Shown here one piece after another: positions 1 to 5,843 of a stretch of DNA of 12,797 bases. Positions within the stretch are counted from its first letter, which is position 1; each line of letters begins with the position of its first letter. The translations under genes and the position numbers were made by a program. The notes under the pieces are model-generated. The model was not told where the DNA came from. It saw only the letters and a list, made by a program, of their open reading frames with translations, and did no database searches. The stretch is from Parcubacteria group bacterium Gr01-1014_56 (GTDB lineage Bacteria > Patescibacteriota > Minisyncoccia > Phycocordibacterales > SBAW01). Where the stretch lies: positions 1 to 12,797 of the forward strand of contig VMFK01000024.1 in NCBI GenBank assembly GCA_007375995.1, read 5' to 3'.

Positions 1-122
1 TCCTCAAATTCCTCGTCAATAAACTGATTCGCCAAATGCAAAGGCACAAGCCGCCCTTCGTAATAAATAGGCACCGTCGCGCCATCTTCCACTGCTTGGT
101 TGATTTTGTACTCGCTGATGTA
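1..122 (-). CDS. hsdR: Type I restriction enzyme R subunit, internal fragment
   Basis: Read on the minus strand from about base 122 down to base 1, an open frame gives about 40 residues including AVEDGATVPIYYEGR and, further on, IDEEFE. The first motif is highly characteristic of HsdR, the motor/nuclease subunit of type I restriction-modification enzymes, in the motor part of the protein ahead of the second helicase domain. The fragment runs off the left edge, so its C-terminal part should lie outside the window. Its N-terminal part is absent: the homology stops near base 122, where plus-strand CTP synthase homology begins. No start codon or promoter belongs to it here. The match is seen directly in the translation; the family is recalled knowledge. 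Such a short piece could come from a chimeric assembly as easily as from a real broken gene. Confidence 0.65.
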
Positions 123-824
123 TATATCTCGGTGCTCGAGGCGCTCAAGACCGCCGCATACAGTCAGGGGCTTAAACTCAAGCTCACGTATCTGGGGTCA
201 CAAAAATTTGAAAATGGCGAAACACCACTCAGCGAGCTAGACAAGTACAACGGTGTATTGATACCGGGTGGTTTTGGCGAAACAGGGGTGGAAGGCAAGA
301 TCAAAGTTGTAGAATACGTACGTAAAAATAAAATCCCGTACTTTGGCCTTTGTTATGGCATGCAATTGGCGGTTATAGAGTACGCACGCAATATGGCGAA
401 TCTAGCTGGTGCACACACAACAGAAATTAAACCAAATGCCGAGCACCCGGTTATTGCGGTTATGGAAGGGCAAAAGGAAAACGTTGCGGCAAGTAAATTA
501 GGCGGCACTATGCGGCTTGGCGGCTACCCATGCACGCTCGAAGAAGGCACCATAGCCCGTGAAGCGTATGGGGTAGGGGAGATACGCGAGCGTCACCGCC
601 ACCGCTATGAGGTCAACCAAAAATATGTAGAGACGCTCACCAAAGCAGGGCTTGTGTTCTCTGGTATGTCGCCCGACAAAACGCTTATGGAGATAGCAGA
701 GTTGCCGAAGTCTGTGCATCCGTTTTTCCTCGGCACGCAATTCCATCCAGAGTTTCTTTCCCGGCCGCTCTCTCCGCACCCATTATTTGTTGCGTTTGTG
801 CGCGCTGCGGGTGAAAAAAAATGA
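117..824 (+). CDS. pyrG: CTP synthase, C-terminal glutaminase part (5' end missing)
   Basis: This is the class I glutamine amidotransferase domain of CTP synthase, which releases ammonia from glutamine to convert UTP to CTP. Homology starts at DVYISVLEAL (base 117) and continues through IPGGFGETGVEGKI, the nucleophile loop FGLCYGMQ (Cys at bases 351-353), SGTMRLG-like GGTMRLGGYPC, ERHRHRYEVN, and GTQFHPEF, which carries the catalytic His and Glu. The C-terminus looks complete. A full CTP synthase is about 530-550 residues, so the whole N-terminal synthetase domain is lacking. The frame stays open back to an ATG at base 36, but those extra 27 residues resemble nothing in CTP synthase and are antisense to an hsdR fragment, so that ATG is probably not a real start. 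The stop overlaps the next gene's ATG by four bases (ATGA), indicating co-transcription. As it stands the protein could at most be a free glutaminase. A chimeric contig end is the simplest alternative. Confidence 0.9.
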   Translation, partial: DVYISVLEALKTAAYSQGLKLKLTYLGSQKFENGETPLSELDKYNGVLIPGGFGETGVEGKIKVVEYVRKNKIPYFGLCYGMQLAVIEYARNMANLAGAHTTEIKPNAEHPVIAVMEGQKENVAASKLGGTMRLGGYPCTLEEGTIAREAYGVGEIRERHRHRYEVNQKYVETLTKAGLVFSGMSPDKTLMEIAELPKSVHPFFLGTQFHPEFLSRPLSPHPLFVAFVRAAGEKK

Positions 825-1576
825 TCAAACTTGTTTCGCTCAACATTGAGCGCTCAAGGCATGTTGATCTCATACTGCCATTTTTAGCTCGGGTTAAGCC
901 TGGCGTTGTGTGTCTCATGGAGCTTATGGAGCATGACATCCCCGCCATTGCGGCGGTAGTTGGGGAGCATCATGTTTTTGAGCCTATGTGTTATATGGAG
1001 CATAAGGGGGAAAAACCGGGTCTGCAGGGGGTAGCAATATTTTCGCGTTTTCCACTCAAAAATATAGAGACGCACTATTATCATGGCGAGAAAGGGGTCT
1101 TACATACTTTTGATGGGGACAACATAGCCGCAACAAATAACCATATGTTGCTCATTGCCGAAGTTGATACAGGAGACGCTGTGTACAAATTCGCCACCAC
1201 ACACTTTCCTGTTACACCTAAAGGTTTGCCCGACGATGTTCAGAGAAAGAGCGTTAAATCTCTACTTAAGATTTTAAAATCTCAGGGAGAAATTGTATTC
1301 TGTGGTGATTTTAATGCGGCACGCGGGGGAGAAATAGCCGCAGAGCTAATTGCAGAGTACAAAGACAACGTGCCGCCCTCATATACGATGAGCCTAGATG
1401 TCAGTTTCCATCGCGCGAGCGCCGAGACGCTCGCCGCTAATGCCCGTGCGATGGGTGTGCCAGGGCAAATGGTGGACTACATCTTCTCGACCCCGGGTTA
1501 CAGCGTAACTAACCTTACAATGGAATCGGGTTTGAGTGATCACCAGGCACTCATCGCAACTGTTTCTAAGAGCTAG
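821..1576 (+). CDS. Endonuclease/exonuclease/phosphatase-family protein
   Basis: A 251-residue protein with the metal-dependent fold of the endonuclease/exonuclease/phosphatase superfamily (DNase I, exonuclease III, sphingomyelinases). Motifs appear in the standard order: SLNIE with Asn8, CLMELME with metal ligand Glu34, GVAIFSRFPL at 71-79, ATTHFPVT with His128, CGDFNAARG with Asp163 and Asn165, VDYIF with Asp219, and LSDHQAL with the catalytic Asp240-His241 pair. All catalytic positions are kept, so it should be an active phosphodiesterase or phosphatase. The substrate (DNA, nucleotide, phospholipid or sugar phosphate) cannot be read from sequence. There is no signal peptide or membrane segment, so it is probably cytoplasmic. 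The ATG overlaps the pyrG stop in an ATGA arrangement, with a weak GGTG nine bases upstream, so translation is likely coupled. The family is clear; the specific function is unknown. Confidence 0.85.
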   Translation: MIKLVSLNIERSRHVDLILPFLARVKPGVVCLMELMEHDIPAIAAVVGEHHVFEPMCYMEHKGEKPGLQGVAIFSRFPLKNIETHYYHGEKGVLHTFDGDNIAATNNHMLLIAEVDTGDAVYKFATTHFPVTPKGLPDDVQRKSVKSLLKILKSQGEIVFCGDFNAARGGEIAAELIAEYKDNVPPSYTMSLDVSFHRASAETLAANARAMGVPGQMVDYIFSTPGYSVTNLTMESGLSDHQALIATVSKS

Positions 1577-1610
1577 AAAAGGTCCAAATTTTGCTGTAGA
1601 GTTCTGATAT

Positions 1611-1681
1611 TGCCAGATCGTCTAATGGTAGGACTCCTGCCTCTGGAGCAGGGTATCTTGGTTCGAATCCAAGTCTGGCAG
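1611..1681 (+). tRNA. tRNA-Gln (anticodon CUG)
   Basis: A full cloverleaf can be drawn. The acceptor stem TGCCAGA (1611-1617) pairs with TCTGGCA (1674-1680), and G1681 is the discriminator base. The D arm is GTCT/GGAC around AATGGTA. The anticodon stem CCTGC (1636-1640) pairs with GCAGG (1648-1652) around the loop CTCTGGA, giving anticodon CTG. The T arm is CTTGG-TTCGAAT-CCAAG (1657-1673). The four-base variable loop marks a class I tRNA. It reads CAG glutamine codons. The 3' CCA is not encoded, so a CCA-adding enzyme must supply it. The U1-A72 closing pair and G discriminator fit glutamine tRNAs. Confidence 0.95.
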
Positions 1682-1688
1682 CTGAGTA

Positions 1689-1707
1689 TTCCAATTTGGA
1701 AAGTTTT
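1689..1707 (+). terminator. Possible weak terminator after tRNA-Gln
   Basis: TTCCA (1689-1693) can pair with TGGAA (1697-1701) over a three-base loop, followed by AGTTTT. The stem is short and AT-rich, so termination would be weak. It is placed as expected, eight bases after the tRNA. Confidence 0.3.
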
Positions 1708-1741
1708 CACGTCTTGACGCATCTCGAACCAAAAGTCGCTA

Positions 1742-1747
1742 TATAAT
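1742..1747 (+). promoter_or_regulatory. -10 box upstream of the methyltransferase remnant
   Basis: A perfect TATAAT lies seven bases before the ATG at 1755, so transcription would begin at or within a base or two of the start codon. A TTGACG at 1714-1719 sits too far upstream (22-base gap) for an ideal -35 element. The same short spacing recurs in front of several other genes in the window. Confidence 0.55.
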
Positions 1748-1754
1748 TGAGCGG

Positions 1755-2279
1755 ATGGACTACAAACCCGACTACAGTGAATTTTCCGATCCTCGCCTAG
1801 TCGCTATCTACGACACGGTAAATCCGATCGAAAGCTACCAAGCCTTCTATCTCACGCTCGCCAAAAGACTCTCTGCTTCAACAATTATCGATCTGGGCTG
1901 TGGCTCCGGACTTCTGACCTGCGAGTTAGCGAAACAAGGCCACCATATGATCGGTGTCGAGCCCTCAGTGTTGCTCGATGGCTGGCCGACATCCACCGCG
2001 CGCAAGAAGCTTCATGACCCGGTAGCAGGGGACATAGAATGGTGGGGTGAGATCTTGGAGAAAAAGGGAAACAAAGTGCGCTACGAGATCCATTATCTCT
2101 TTGCGAATTCTGGCGCAGAAGTGGTCTCAAGGAACGAACTGATATTCCGCACCCAGGAGGAGATAAGCCAAACGCTTGCAGATGCGGGCTTTGTTGTGAA
2201 GGAGGTCTATGGTGACTGGGACAGTAGCCCCGCTACCGCAACGAGTCCTGAGATGATCTTTGTTGCGGGATCTGTTTAA
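1755..2279 (+). pseudogene. Class I SAM-dependent methyltransferase, probably decayed
   Basis: The first 70 residues match a SAM methyltransferase: DPRLVAIYD, then motif I TIIDLGCGSGLLTCELAKQG and the acidic-loop IGVEP. The last 80 or so residues match the tail of the same family: EIHYLFANSGAEVVSRNELIFRT, then LADAGFVVKEVYGDWDSSP. The middle of about 70 residues, normally carrying motifs II and III, is reduced to about 20 residues with no family likeness (71-90). Within it, a different frame (1979-2011) reads WLADIHRAQEA, which resembles the W..LADIHRAL stretch that normally precedes the PGG motif. This points to a deletion plus a frame change. At 174 residues it is short against roughly 240 for the family. 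The open frame is intact end to end, so a small protein could still be made, but SAM binding and catalysis look unlikely. Both the tRNA and a -10 box lie just upstream. Confidence 0.65.
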
Positions 2280-2440
2280 GGTGCTCTCTGAGCTTCTGTA
2301 AGTTCTCAAGGATGACGTCTCGTCGCGGTTCCTCTTTTAGCGCTTTCATGAGATTCTTGATGGGTGATCGTGCGCGGCCGGCACGAAAGGTTCGAGCGGT
2401 GTGGCCAGTGGCCAGCCGATTTGCGGTATGATAGCGGTAT
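2280..2440. other. Gene-free stretch between methyltransferase remnant and membrane cassette
   Basis: No plus-strand gene is supported here. The minus strand stays open through it (down to a stop near 2233) and would encode a charged helical sequence with RAGRARSPIKNLMKALKEE, but its only ATG is inside the next gene and no initiation signal is visible. It may hold remains of a lost gene. The right end carries the -10 box of the next operon. Confidence 0.35.
2427..2432 (+). promoter_or_regulatory. -10 box of the membrane cassette
   Basis: TATGAT lies eight bases ahead of the ATG at 2441. No good -35 hexamer is seen at the expected distance. The predicted transcript would have almost no leader. 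Confidence 0.5.
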
Positions 2441-2605
2441 ATGGAAAAGATTAAAATAGAACACCACACATTGTCGGGCGGTTTGTGGTTTGCCGCGTGG
2501 ATGTTTACTATTGGTTTCTTGCACCTCGCTTTTTGGCAGGGAGTATTCGCAGTTGTTTTGTGGCCGTACTATCTTGGGGTAGCCTTGAGTCATCTGATTC
2601 AGTAA
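2441..2605 (+). CDS. Small membrane protein, 54 aa
   Basis: A 54-residue frame starting MEKIKIEHHTLSG and ending GVALSHLIQ. Residues 14-50 are hydrophobic and aromatic-rich (LWFAAWMFTIGFLHLAFW, then VFAVVLWPYYLGVAL), enough for one long or two short membrane helices joined at WQG. The start sits eight bases after a -10 box, and the stop is one base from the pspC-like ATG (TAACATG), so the two are very probably co-translated. The family is not one with a known function. The short polar N-terminus and WPYYLG motif match small conserved membrane peptides I associate with Parcubacteria-type genomes; this is recollection, not a search. It could assist or anchor the PspC partner. Confidence 0.7.
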   Translation: MEKIKIEHHTLSGGLWFAAWMFTIGFLHLAFWQGVFAVVLWPYYLGVALSHLIQ

Positions 2606-2606
2606 C

Positions 2607-2825
2607 ATGGAAACAAAACGACTTTTTAGGAGCGAGAAAGACAAAATATTTGCAGGTATTTGTGGCGGGCTTGGAGAGTACTTTGGTATCGACTCAGTGC
2701 TGATACGGCTTATCTGGCTTTTGGTAGTTATTTTTACTGGCATCTTACCCGGGGTTGTTGCCTATATCATTGCGATTTTTGTTATCCCACCAGCGCCGCA
2801 TCATATCAAGCATGAGAATGTTTAG
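2607..2825 (+). CDS. PspC-domain membrane protein
   Basis: A 72-residue protein made almost wholly of a PspC domain: KRLFRSEKDKIFAGICGGLGEYFGID (3-29) is the signature amphipathic region, followed by SVLIRLIWLLVVIF (30-43) and a second hydrophobic stretch GVVAYIIAIFVIPP (49-62). In enterobacteria PspC is an inner-membrane sensor of the phage-shock envelope-stress response. Stand-alone PspC proteins occur widely without the rest of that system, and no pspA, pspB or pspF homologue is visible here. The ATG follows the preceding stop by one base with no Shine-Dalgarno sequence, suggesting translational coupling. Its 3' end overlaps the Nudix gene. A role in sensing or stabilising the membrane is inferred from the family. 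Confidence 0.88.
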   Translation: METKRLFRSEKDKIFAGICGGLGEYFGIDSVLIRLIWLLVVIFTGILPGVVAYIIAIFVIPPAPHHIKHENV

Positions 2826-3876
2826 TAACAGTTTATATACATTATTTCTGCCGTTACTTTTGGTAATATCGTTGCCTTTTACTGCGATCGCACAAACAGG
2901 AAGTGCTGACCCAACAGTTGAACCGTCTGCCCTAATGCCTCAAGAGGCCACCACAACCTCAGCAGCAGCGCCAACAATTCCCGCCTCACGCGCGACTTCA
3001 TCTCAAACCTCTCTACCAAATACTTCTACGCCCACCTCTCCTACTCCAGCTGCCATTCCGGCCTCTACAAACCCAGCACCAACTGTTACTTCAACTTCTA
3101 CAAATCCGCCACCAGCAGTCATTCCAACTAATCTTATACTTTTGGTGGCGCTCGCCGCTTTAGCGATACTTCCTTTTGGCTACTTAGTTGTGCAATCACT
3201 CAAAAATAAAAAAGTAAAAGAGGAGAAAAAAGATGATTCCAGCTGTTTCAATTTAAAAAAGTTACTAGATGAAAAGCTAAAAGAGTTAACTGACCTGAGA
3301 GGTAAACTTGAAAGTAAAGCAAAAGGCAAGGCAAGAGAAGCACTCAGAGAAGGGGTCAAAGACACCTCCGCAGGGGACCTGTTGGCACTTCTCGAGAAGG
3401 CAGAAAAAGAATACGGGAGACTCAAAAAACTCTTCGAGGAATGCACTCTAGAGTTGAAGTCGAAGCCACAGAGTGTTTGTATACTACTTGAAAATGCAAA
3501 AGGAGAGATTTTGCTCCAACTTCGTGATGACAAACCGAGTATTCAACACCCTAACCAATGGGTGATGCTTGGGGGTCAAATGGAAGCCGGTGAGACGCCT
3601 GAAGAGGCTATAAAACGTGAGATGCAAGAAGAAATAGAAGTCGAGTTGGATAATTTTAAACTTATCCGAACTTATAATTGGGCAGAGAATGTTGAGTATG
3701 TTTTTCATGCAGTTCTCGATATAGACTCAAAACAAACCCCACTCCACGAAGGACAAGAAATTCGGTATTTCCCAAAAAATCAGGTGACCTTCATGCAGCT
3801 AGCATTTCATGATAATGAAATTGTTTGCGATTATATAGGAAAAGGTTATGAAAAAAAATCTACGAATTCGGTTTGA
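2818..3876 (+). CDS. Membrane-anchored Nudix hydrolase with Ser/Thr/Pro-rich linker
   Basis: About 352 residues from the chosen start. The order is: signal-like segment SLYTLFLPLLLVISLPFTAIA (5-25) with an AIA-Q cleavage-type site; a long Ala/Thr/Ser/Pro linker (27-103); a transmembrane helix NLILLVALAALAILPFGYL (105-123); a charged helical region (128-215, KKLLDEKLKELTDLRGKLES and EKAEKEYGRLKKLFEEC); and a Nudix domain from about 218. The Nudix box GGQMEAGETPEEAIKREMQEE (252-272) keeps the Gx5E and REuxEE core; the final Gly is Glu274. Nudix enzymes cleave nucleoside diphosphates linked to another group. The layout places the linker outside and the enzyme inside the cell. Starts at 2812 or 2818 overlap pspC by 14 or 8 bases; 2818 gives the cleaner signal segment, and an upstream ATG at 2755 would add a segment buried in pspC. 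The helical region resembles a module I recall before enzymes in other Patescibacteria proteins. Confidence 0.85.
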   Translation: MFSNSLYTLFLPLLLVISLPFTAIAQTGSADPTVEPSALMPQEATTTSAAAPTIPASRATSSQTSLPNTSTPTSPTPAAIPASTNPAPTVTSTSTNPPPAVIPTNLILLVALAALAILPFGYLVVQSLKNKKVKEEKKDDSSCFNLKKLLDEKLKELTDLRGKLESKAKGKAREALREGVKDTSAGDLLALLEKAEKEYGRLKKLFEECTLELKSKPQSVCILLENAKGEILLQLRDDKPSIQHPNQWVMLGGQMEAGETPEEAIKREMQEEIEVELDNFKLIRTYNWAENVEYVFHAVLDIDSKQTPLHEGQEIRYFPKNQVTFMQLAFHDNEIVCDYIGKGYEKKSTNSV

Positions 3877-3999
3877 TTTTTTGTGGTACGACTTTTGGGT
3901 TGGGGTGTATTATGACCAAGTACACAAAACCTTATACTTATGCCCACTTCCAATGTGTGTGATAAAAATTTGGAGAGCATAAAATAGTTTTTTCAGTTT

Positions 4000-4008
4000 T
4001 GATATACT
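4000..4008 (+). promoter_or_regulatory. Extended -10 promoter for the phosphatase gene
   Basis: TGATATACT is an extended -10 element (TGn plus TATACT), ten bases before the ATG at 4019. The 142-base gap after the Nudix gene, AT-rich with no clear terminator, holds nothing else I can support. Confidence 0.5.
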
Positions 4009-4018
4009 TAAATCTCTT

Positions 4019-4816
4019 ATGGAAATATTAAGTCCACTTGCTCACTTCCTAGTTGCTCTTTCTGAAGAGGCTTCCACAATAATGCTAAAATACTTTTCTC
4101 CACTTGGAGTACCAGCTGAGAAGAAGGCCGATATGTCTCCCGTGACAAAAGCAGATACAGAGATCAACCAGATGGTTATCGATAGGGTAAAAAAGAGTTA
4201 CCCGGATTACGAAGTACTTGGCGAGGAACAATCTACCGACATAACAAAGTCAAACAAGCTATTTGTTGTTGACCCGGTTGATGGTACACACATGTTTGCT
4301 ATCGGGGCACCCATGTTTTGTTTTTCTGCCGCTGTCGTAGTTGACGGTGTCAGTGTTGCAGGAGTTTTATCGAACCCTCTCGTTAAAAGAACCTTAGTGG
4401 CTGAACAAGGCAGGGGTGCCTATTTAGTTGAAACTAATTCAAAGATAAAAGTCAGTGAAAAGGATACCCTTGATAGAGCAGTTATAAATGCTGGTTGGAG
4501 CGATGCAAGAGGGGTTGAAAATCTCCATACCCTCGGTGCCAGAACGCCAGAAGTTTATTCTATCTGTGAAGCTGGTTCCCTCGTGGCTCTCGGTGGTTTT
4601 GATGGCGGTATATTTACTGGTAGCAATGCTCATGATATCGCTGCGATTAAGATTGTTGTTGAGGAAGCCGGTGGCACGGTTACTGACATTAATGGGAACG
4701 AACAACGTTATGATAGAGAAATAAAAGGTGCTCTAATTTCTAATGGTATGTTACATGGCCGCCTAGTGAAGATCGTTAAAGAGTCCGGTTTATCGAATGA
4801 CTTTAATGGAGGTTAA
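4019..4816 (+). CDS. Inositol monophosphatase-family protein
   Basis: A 265-residue member of the lithium-sensitive phosphatase superfamily (inositol monophosphatase, CysQ-type 3'(2'),5'-bisphosphate nucleotidase, archaeal-type fructose bisphosphatase). Visible motifs are SPVTKADTEIN (40-50), GEE (68-70), the metal-binding DPVDGT (85-90), and the second metal site AHDIAAIKIVVEEAGG (204-219). The usual WD of the last motif is HD here, with the Asp kept. Magnesium-dependent hydrolysis of a small phosphomonoester is expected; substrate choice cannot be deduced, though removal of 3'-phosphoadenosine phosphate is a common role. No signal peptide is seen. The start is supported by an extended -10 box ten bases upstream. 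Its codon use is more AT-rich than the helicase and cold-shock genes further right, as is the Nudix gene before it, which could mark transfer or ordinary variation. Confidence 0.85.
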   Translation: MEILSPLAHFLVALSEEASTIMLKYFSPLGVPAEKKADMSPVTKADTEINQMVIDRVKKSYPDYEVLGEEQSTDITKSNKLFVVDPVDGTHMFAIGAPMFCFSAAVVVDGVSVAGVLSNPLVKRTLVAEQGRGAYLVETNSKIKVSEKDTLDRAVINAGWSDARGVENLHTLGARTPEVYSICEAGSLVALGGFDGGIFTGSNAHDIAAIKIVVEEAGGTVTDINGNEQRYDREIKGALISNGMLHGRLVKIVKESGLSNDFNGG

Positions 4817-4819
4817 CAT

Positions 4820-4825
4820 TATACT
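4820..4825 (+). promoter_or_regulatory. -10 box upstream of the 124-aa membrane protein
   Basis: TATACT lies six bases before the ATG at 4832, just past the phosphatase stop. The likely transcription start coincides with the start codon. A GGAGG at 4808-4812 is 19 bases from the ATG, too far for a ribosome binding site, and lies in the end of the previous gene. Confidence 0.5.
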
Positions 4826-4831
4826 GACTAT

Positions 4832-5206
4832 ATGGATCCGATGATGATGGTGGGAGGGTTTGGGGGAGACGACGGGGTCAATCTATTTAGCATTAGCGTA
4901 AACATACTTTTTGGTTTTGTCGCTGGCTTGATGTTGTTTATTGGAGTAGGGGAGGTGCTCGCCTACGGCTCAACACTTGCAGAGCAATTGATTAAGCTTA
5001 CTGGCTACGGAGCGCAGATGGCTCAATTTGGTTTTGCGACGACAGCAGCGCCTTACATTGTGCTAGCTCCGCTTGGGGGCTTAGCGGTAAAACAACTCTC
5101 CGCCGTACGTACACTCAAGAGTTTTGCGTTCTTTGCAGGGGCCGTGATCGTTGGCGTCGCCGCAGCTTTTCTTTCGCAAGGATACGTCTCAACCCTGATG
5201 CACTAA
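4832..5206 (+). CDS. Hypothetical membrane protein, 124 aa
   Basis: I do not recognise this family. The protein opens with a Met/Gly-rich polar stretch (MDPMMMVGGFGGDDG), then has hydrophobic segments at about 19-44 (ISVNILFGFVAGLMLFIG), 66-88 (FGFATTAAPYIVLAPLGGL) and 96-115 (SFAFFAGAVIVGVAAAFLS), separated by short loops with few charges. Three transmembrane helices are the simplest model. No catalytic motif is visible. It starts right after a -10 box and its stop lies one base before the next gene's ATG (TAATATG), so it forms a two-gene unit with the anchored protein downstream. It could be a membrane partner for that protein. Confidence 0.7.
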   Translation: MDPMMMVGGFGGDDGVNLFSISVNILFGFVAGLMLFIGVGEVLAYGSTLAEQLIKLTGYGAQMAQFGFATTAAPYIVLAPLGGLAVKQLSAVRTLKSFAFFAGAVIVGVAAAFLSQGYVSTLMH

Positions 5207-5207
5207 T

Positions 5208-5741
5208 ATGCAAAAAATTCTTATCACCACTGCAGTAGTTATCGTCATACTGGTAGGCGGGTTCTTTGCGTTTAACGCATATATCTATCAGCAAAAGCAG
5301 GGCCCAGTAGTTGATTACAAAAACACGACCTACAGAATCGAGGGGGAGGTTGTGCAGCTAACAAACGGGCGCTCCGAGAGCGAGGCCACACCTGGTTCGG
5401 CAACAAAAGTTGTTACGGATTATTTTGGCAACGAAGCTAAAGGAGATTTAAATGGAGACGGCATACCAGACTTGGCGTTTCTTTTAACTCAAACAAGCGG
5501 TGGGAGCGGCACGTTTTATTATGTTGTCGCAGCGATCCAAACAGCAGAGGGCGGCTACTATGGCAGCAATGCGATATTTTTAGGTGACCGCATTTCTCCG
5601 CAGACAACTGAGATCAGGGAGGGACAGGTGGTTGTTAATTATGCTGAGCGGAACCCTGGCGAGCCTATGTCCACAGAGCCCTCAGTTGGCGTGTCCCTGT
5701 ACCTTAAGTTCTCTAATAACGAGCTCGTTTCAACAGAGTAA
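5208..5741 (+). CDS. Membrane-anchored extracellular protein with EF-hand-like loop
   Basis: A 177-residue protein with an uncleaved-looking N-terminal anchor ILITTAVVIVILVGGFFAF (4-22) after a single Lys, so the rest should lie outside the membrane. The soluble part contains GDLNGDGIPDLAFLLTQ (79-95). Its DxNxDGxxD pattern is a calcium-binding loop like those in dockerin, EF-hand or FG-GAP type proteins. Later parts are GSGTFYYVVAAI and VVVNYAERNPGEPMS. There is no lipobox Cys. I recall similar short proteins as common hypotheticals in Parcubacteria-like genomes, with no assigned role. Translation is probably coupled to the gene before it. A structural, adhesion or envelope role is only a guess from topology and the calcium-type loop. 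Confidence 0.75.
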   Translation: MQKILITTAVVIVILVGGFFAFNAYIYQQKQGPVVDYKNTTYRIEGEVVQLTNGRSESEATPGSATKVVTDYFGNEAKGDLNGDGIPDLAFLLTQTSGGSGTFYYVVAAIQTAEGGYYGSNAIFLGDRISPQTTEIREGQVVVNYAERNPGEPMSTEPSVGVSLYLKFSNNELVSTE

Positions 5742-5771
5742 CCCACTTGTATGGCGCGCTGGGGCATTGTG

Positions 5772-5780
5772 TGGTACTAT
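5772..5780 (+). promoter_or_regulatory. Extended -10 promoter of the cold-shock gene
   Basis: TGGTACTAT is a TGn-extended -10 element. Transcription from it would begin near base 5787 and give a leader of about 57 bases. No -35 match is seen at 17 bases. Confidence 0.45.
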
Positions 5781-5786
5781 CTACCT

Positions 5787-5843
5787 TGTCTAATAGACAC
5801 TAAGAAACGGGGTCGGGTTTCTCAAGAAGACATACAAAAAAAC
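5787..5843 (+). promoter_or_regulatory. Structured 5' leader of the cold-shock gene
   Basis: Two perfect hairpins stand in tandem. TGTCT (5787-5791) pairs with AGACA (5795-5799) over AAT, and AGAAAC (5803-5808) pairs with GTTTCT (5817-5822) over the G-rich loop GGGGTCGG. An A-rich single-stranded run then leads to the ATG. Leaders of cold-shock mRNAs often refold with temperature; that role is inferred here from position and structure only. Confidence 0.4.

Noticed and set aside
36..116. Upstream 27 codons in frame with CTP synthase, beginning with an ATG
   Set aside because: The residues show no CTP synthase likeness and lie opposite a clear HsdR reading frame, so the ATG is probably accidental.
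1611..2440. tRNA-Gln as an attachment site for an integrated element
   Set aside because: No repeated copy of the tRNA 3' end is visible in the window and no integrase or phage gene is present.
2233..2469. Minus-strand open frame with a charged helical sequence
   Set aside because: It starts within the plus-strand 54-aa gene, ends within the methyltransferase remnant, and has no start signal or recognised motif; at most it holds remains of a lost gene.
3180..3533. Long minus-strand open frame rich in Ser/Phe/Leu
   Set aside because: It is antisense to the Lys/Glu-rich helical part of the Nudix protein, which automatically gives Phe/Leu/Ser-rich complements.
3877..4018. T-rich stretch after the Nudix gene as a terminator
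   Set aside because: No stable hairpin precedes the T runs; only an extended -10 box for the next gene could be supported.
5584..5793. Plus-strand open frame crossing the end of the calcium-loop protein
   Set aside because: It is out of frame with a well-supported gene and runs across the cold-shock promoter; it has no family likeness.
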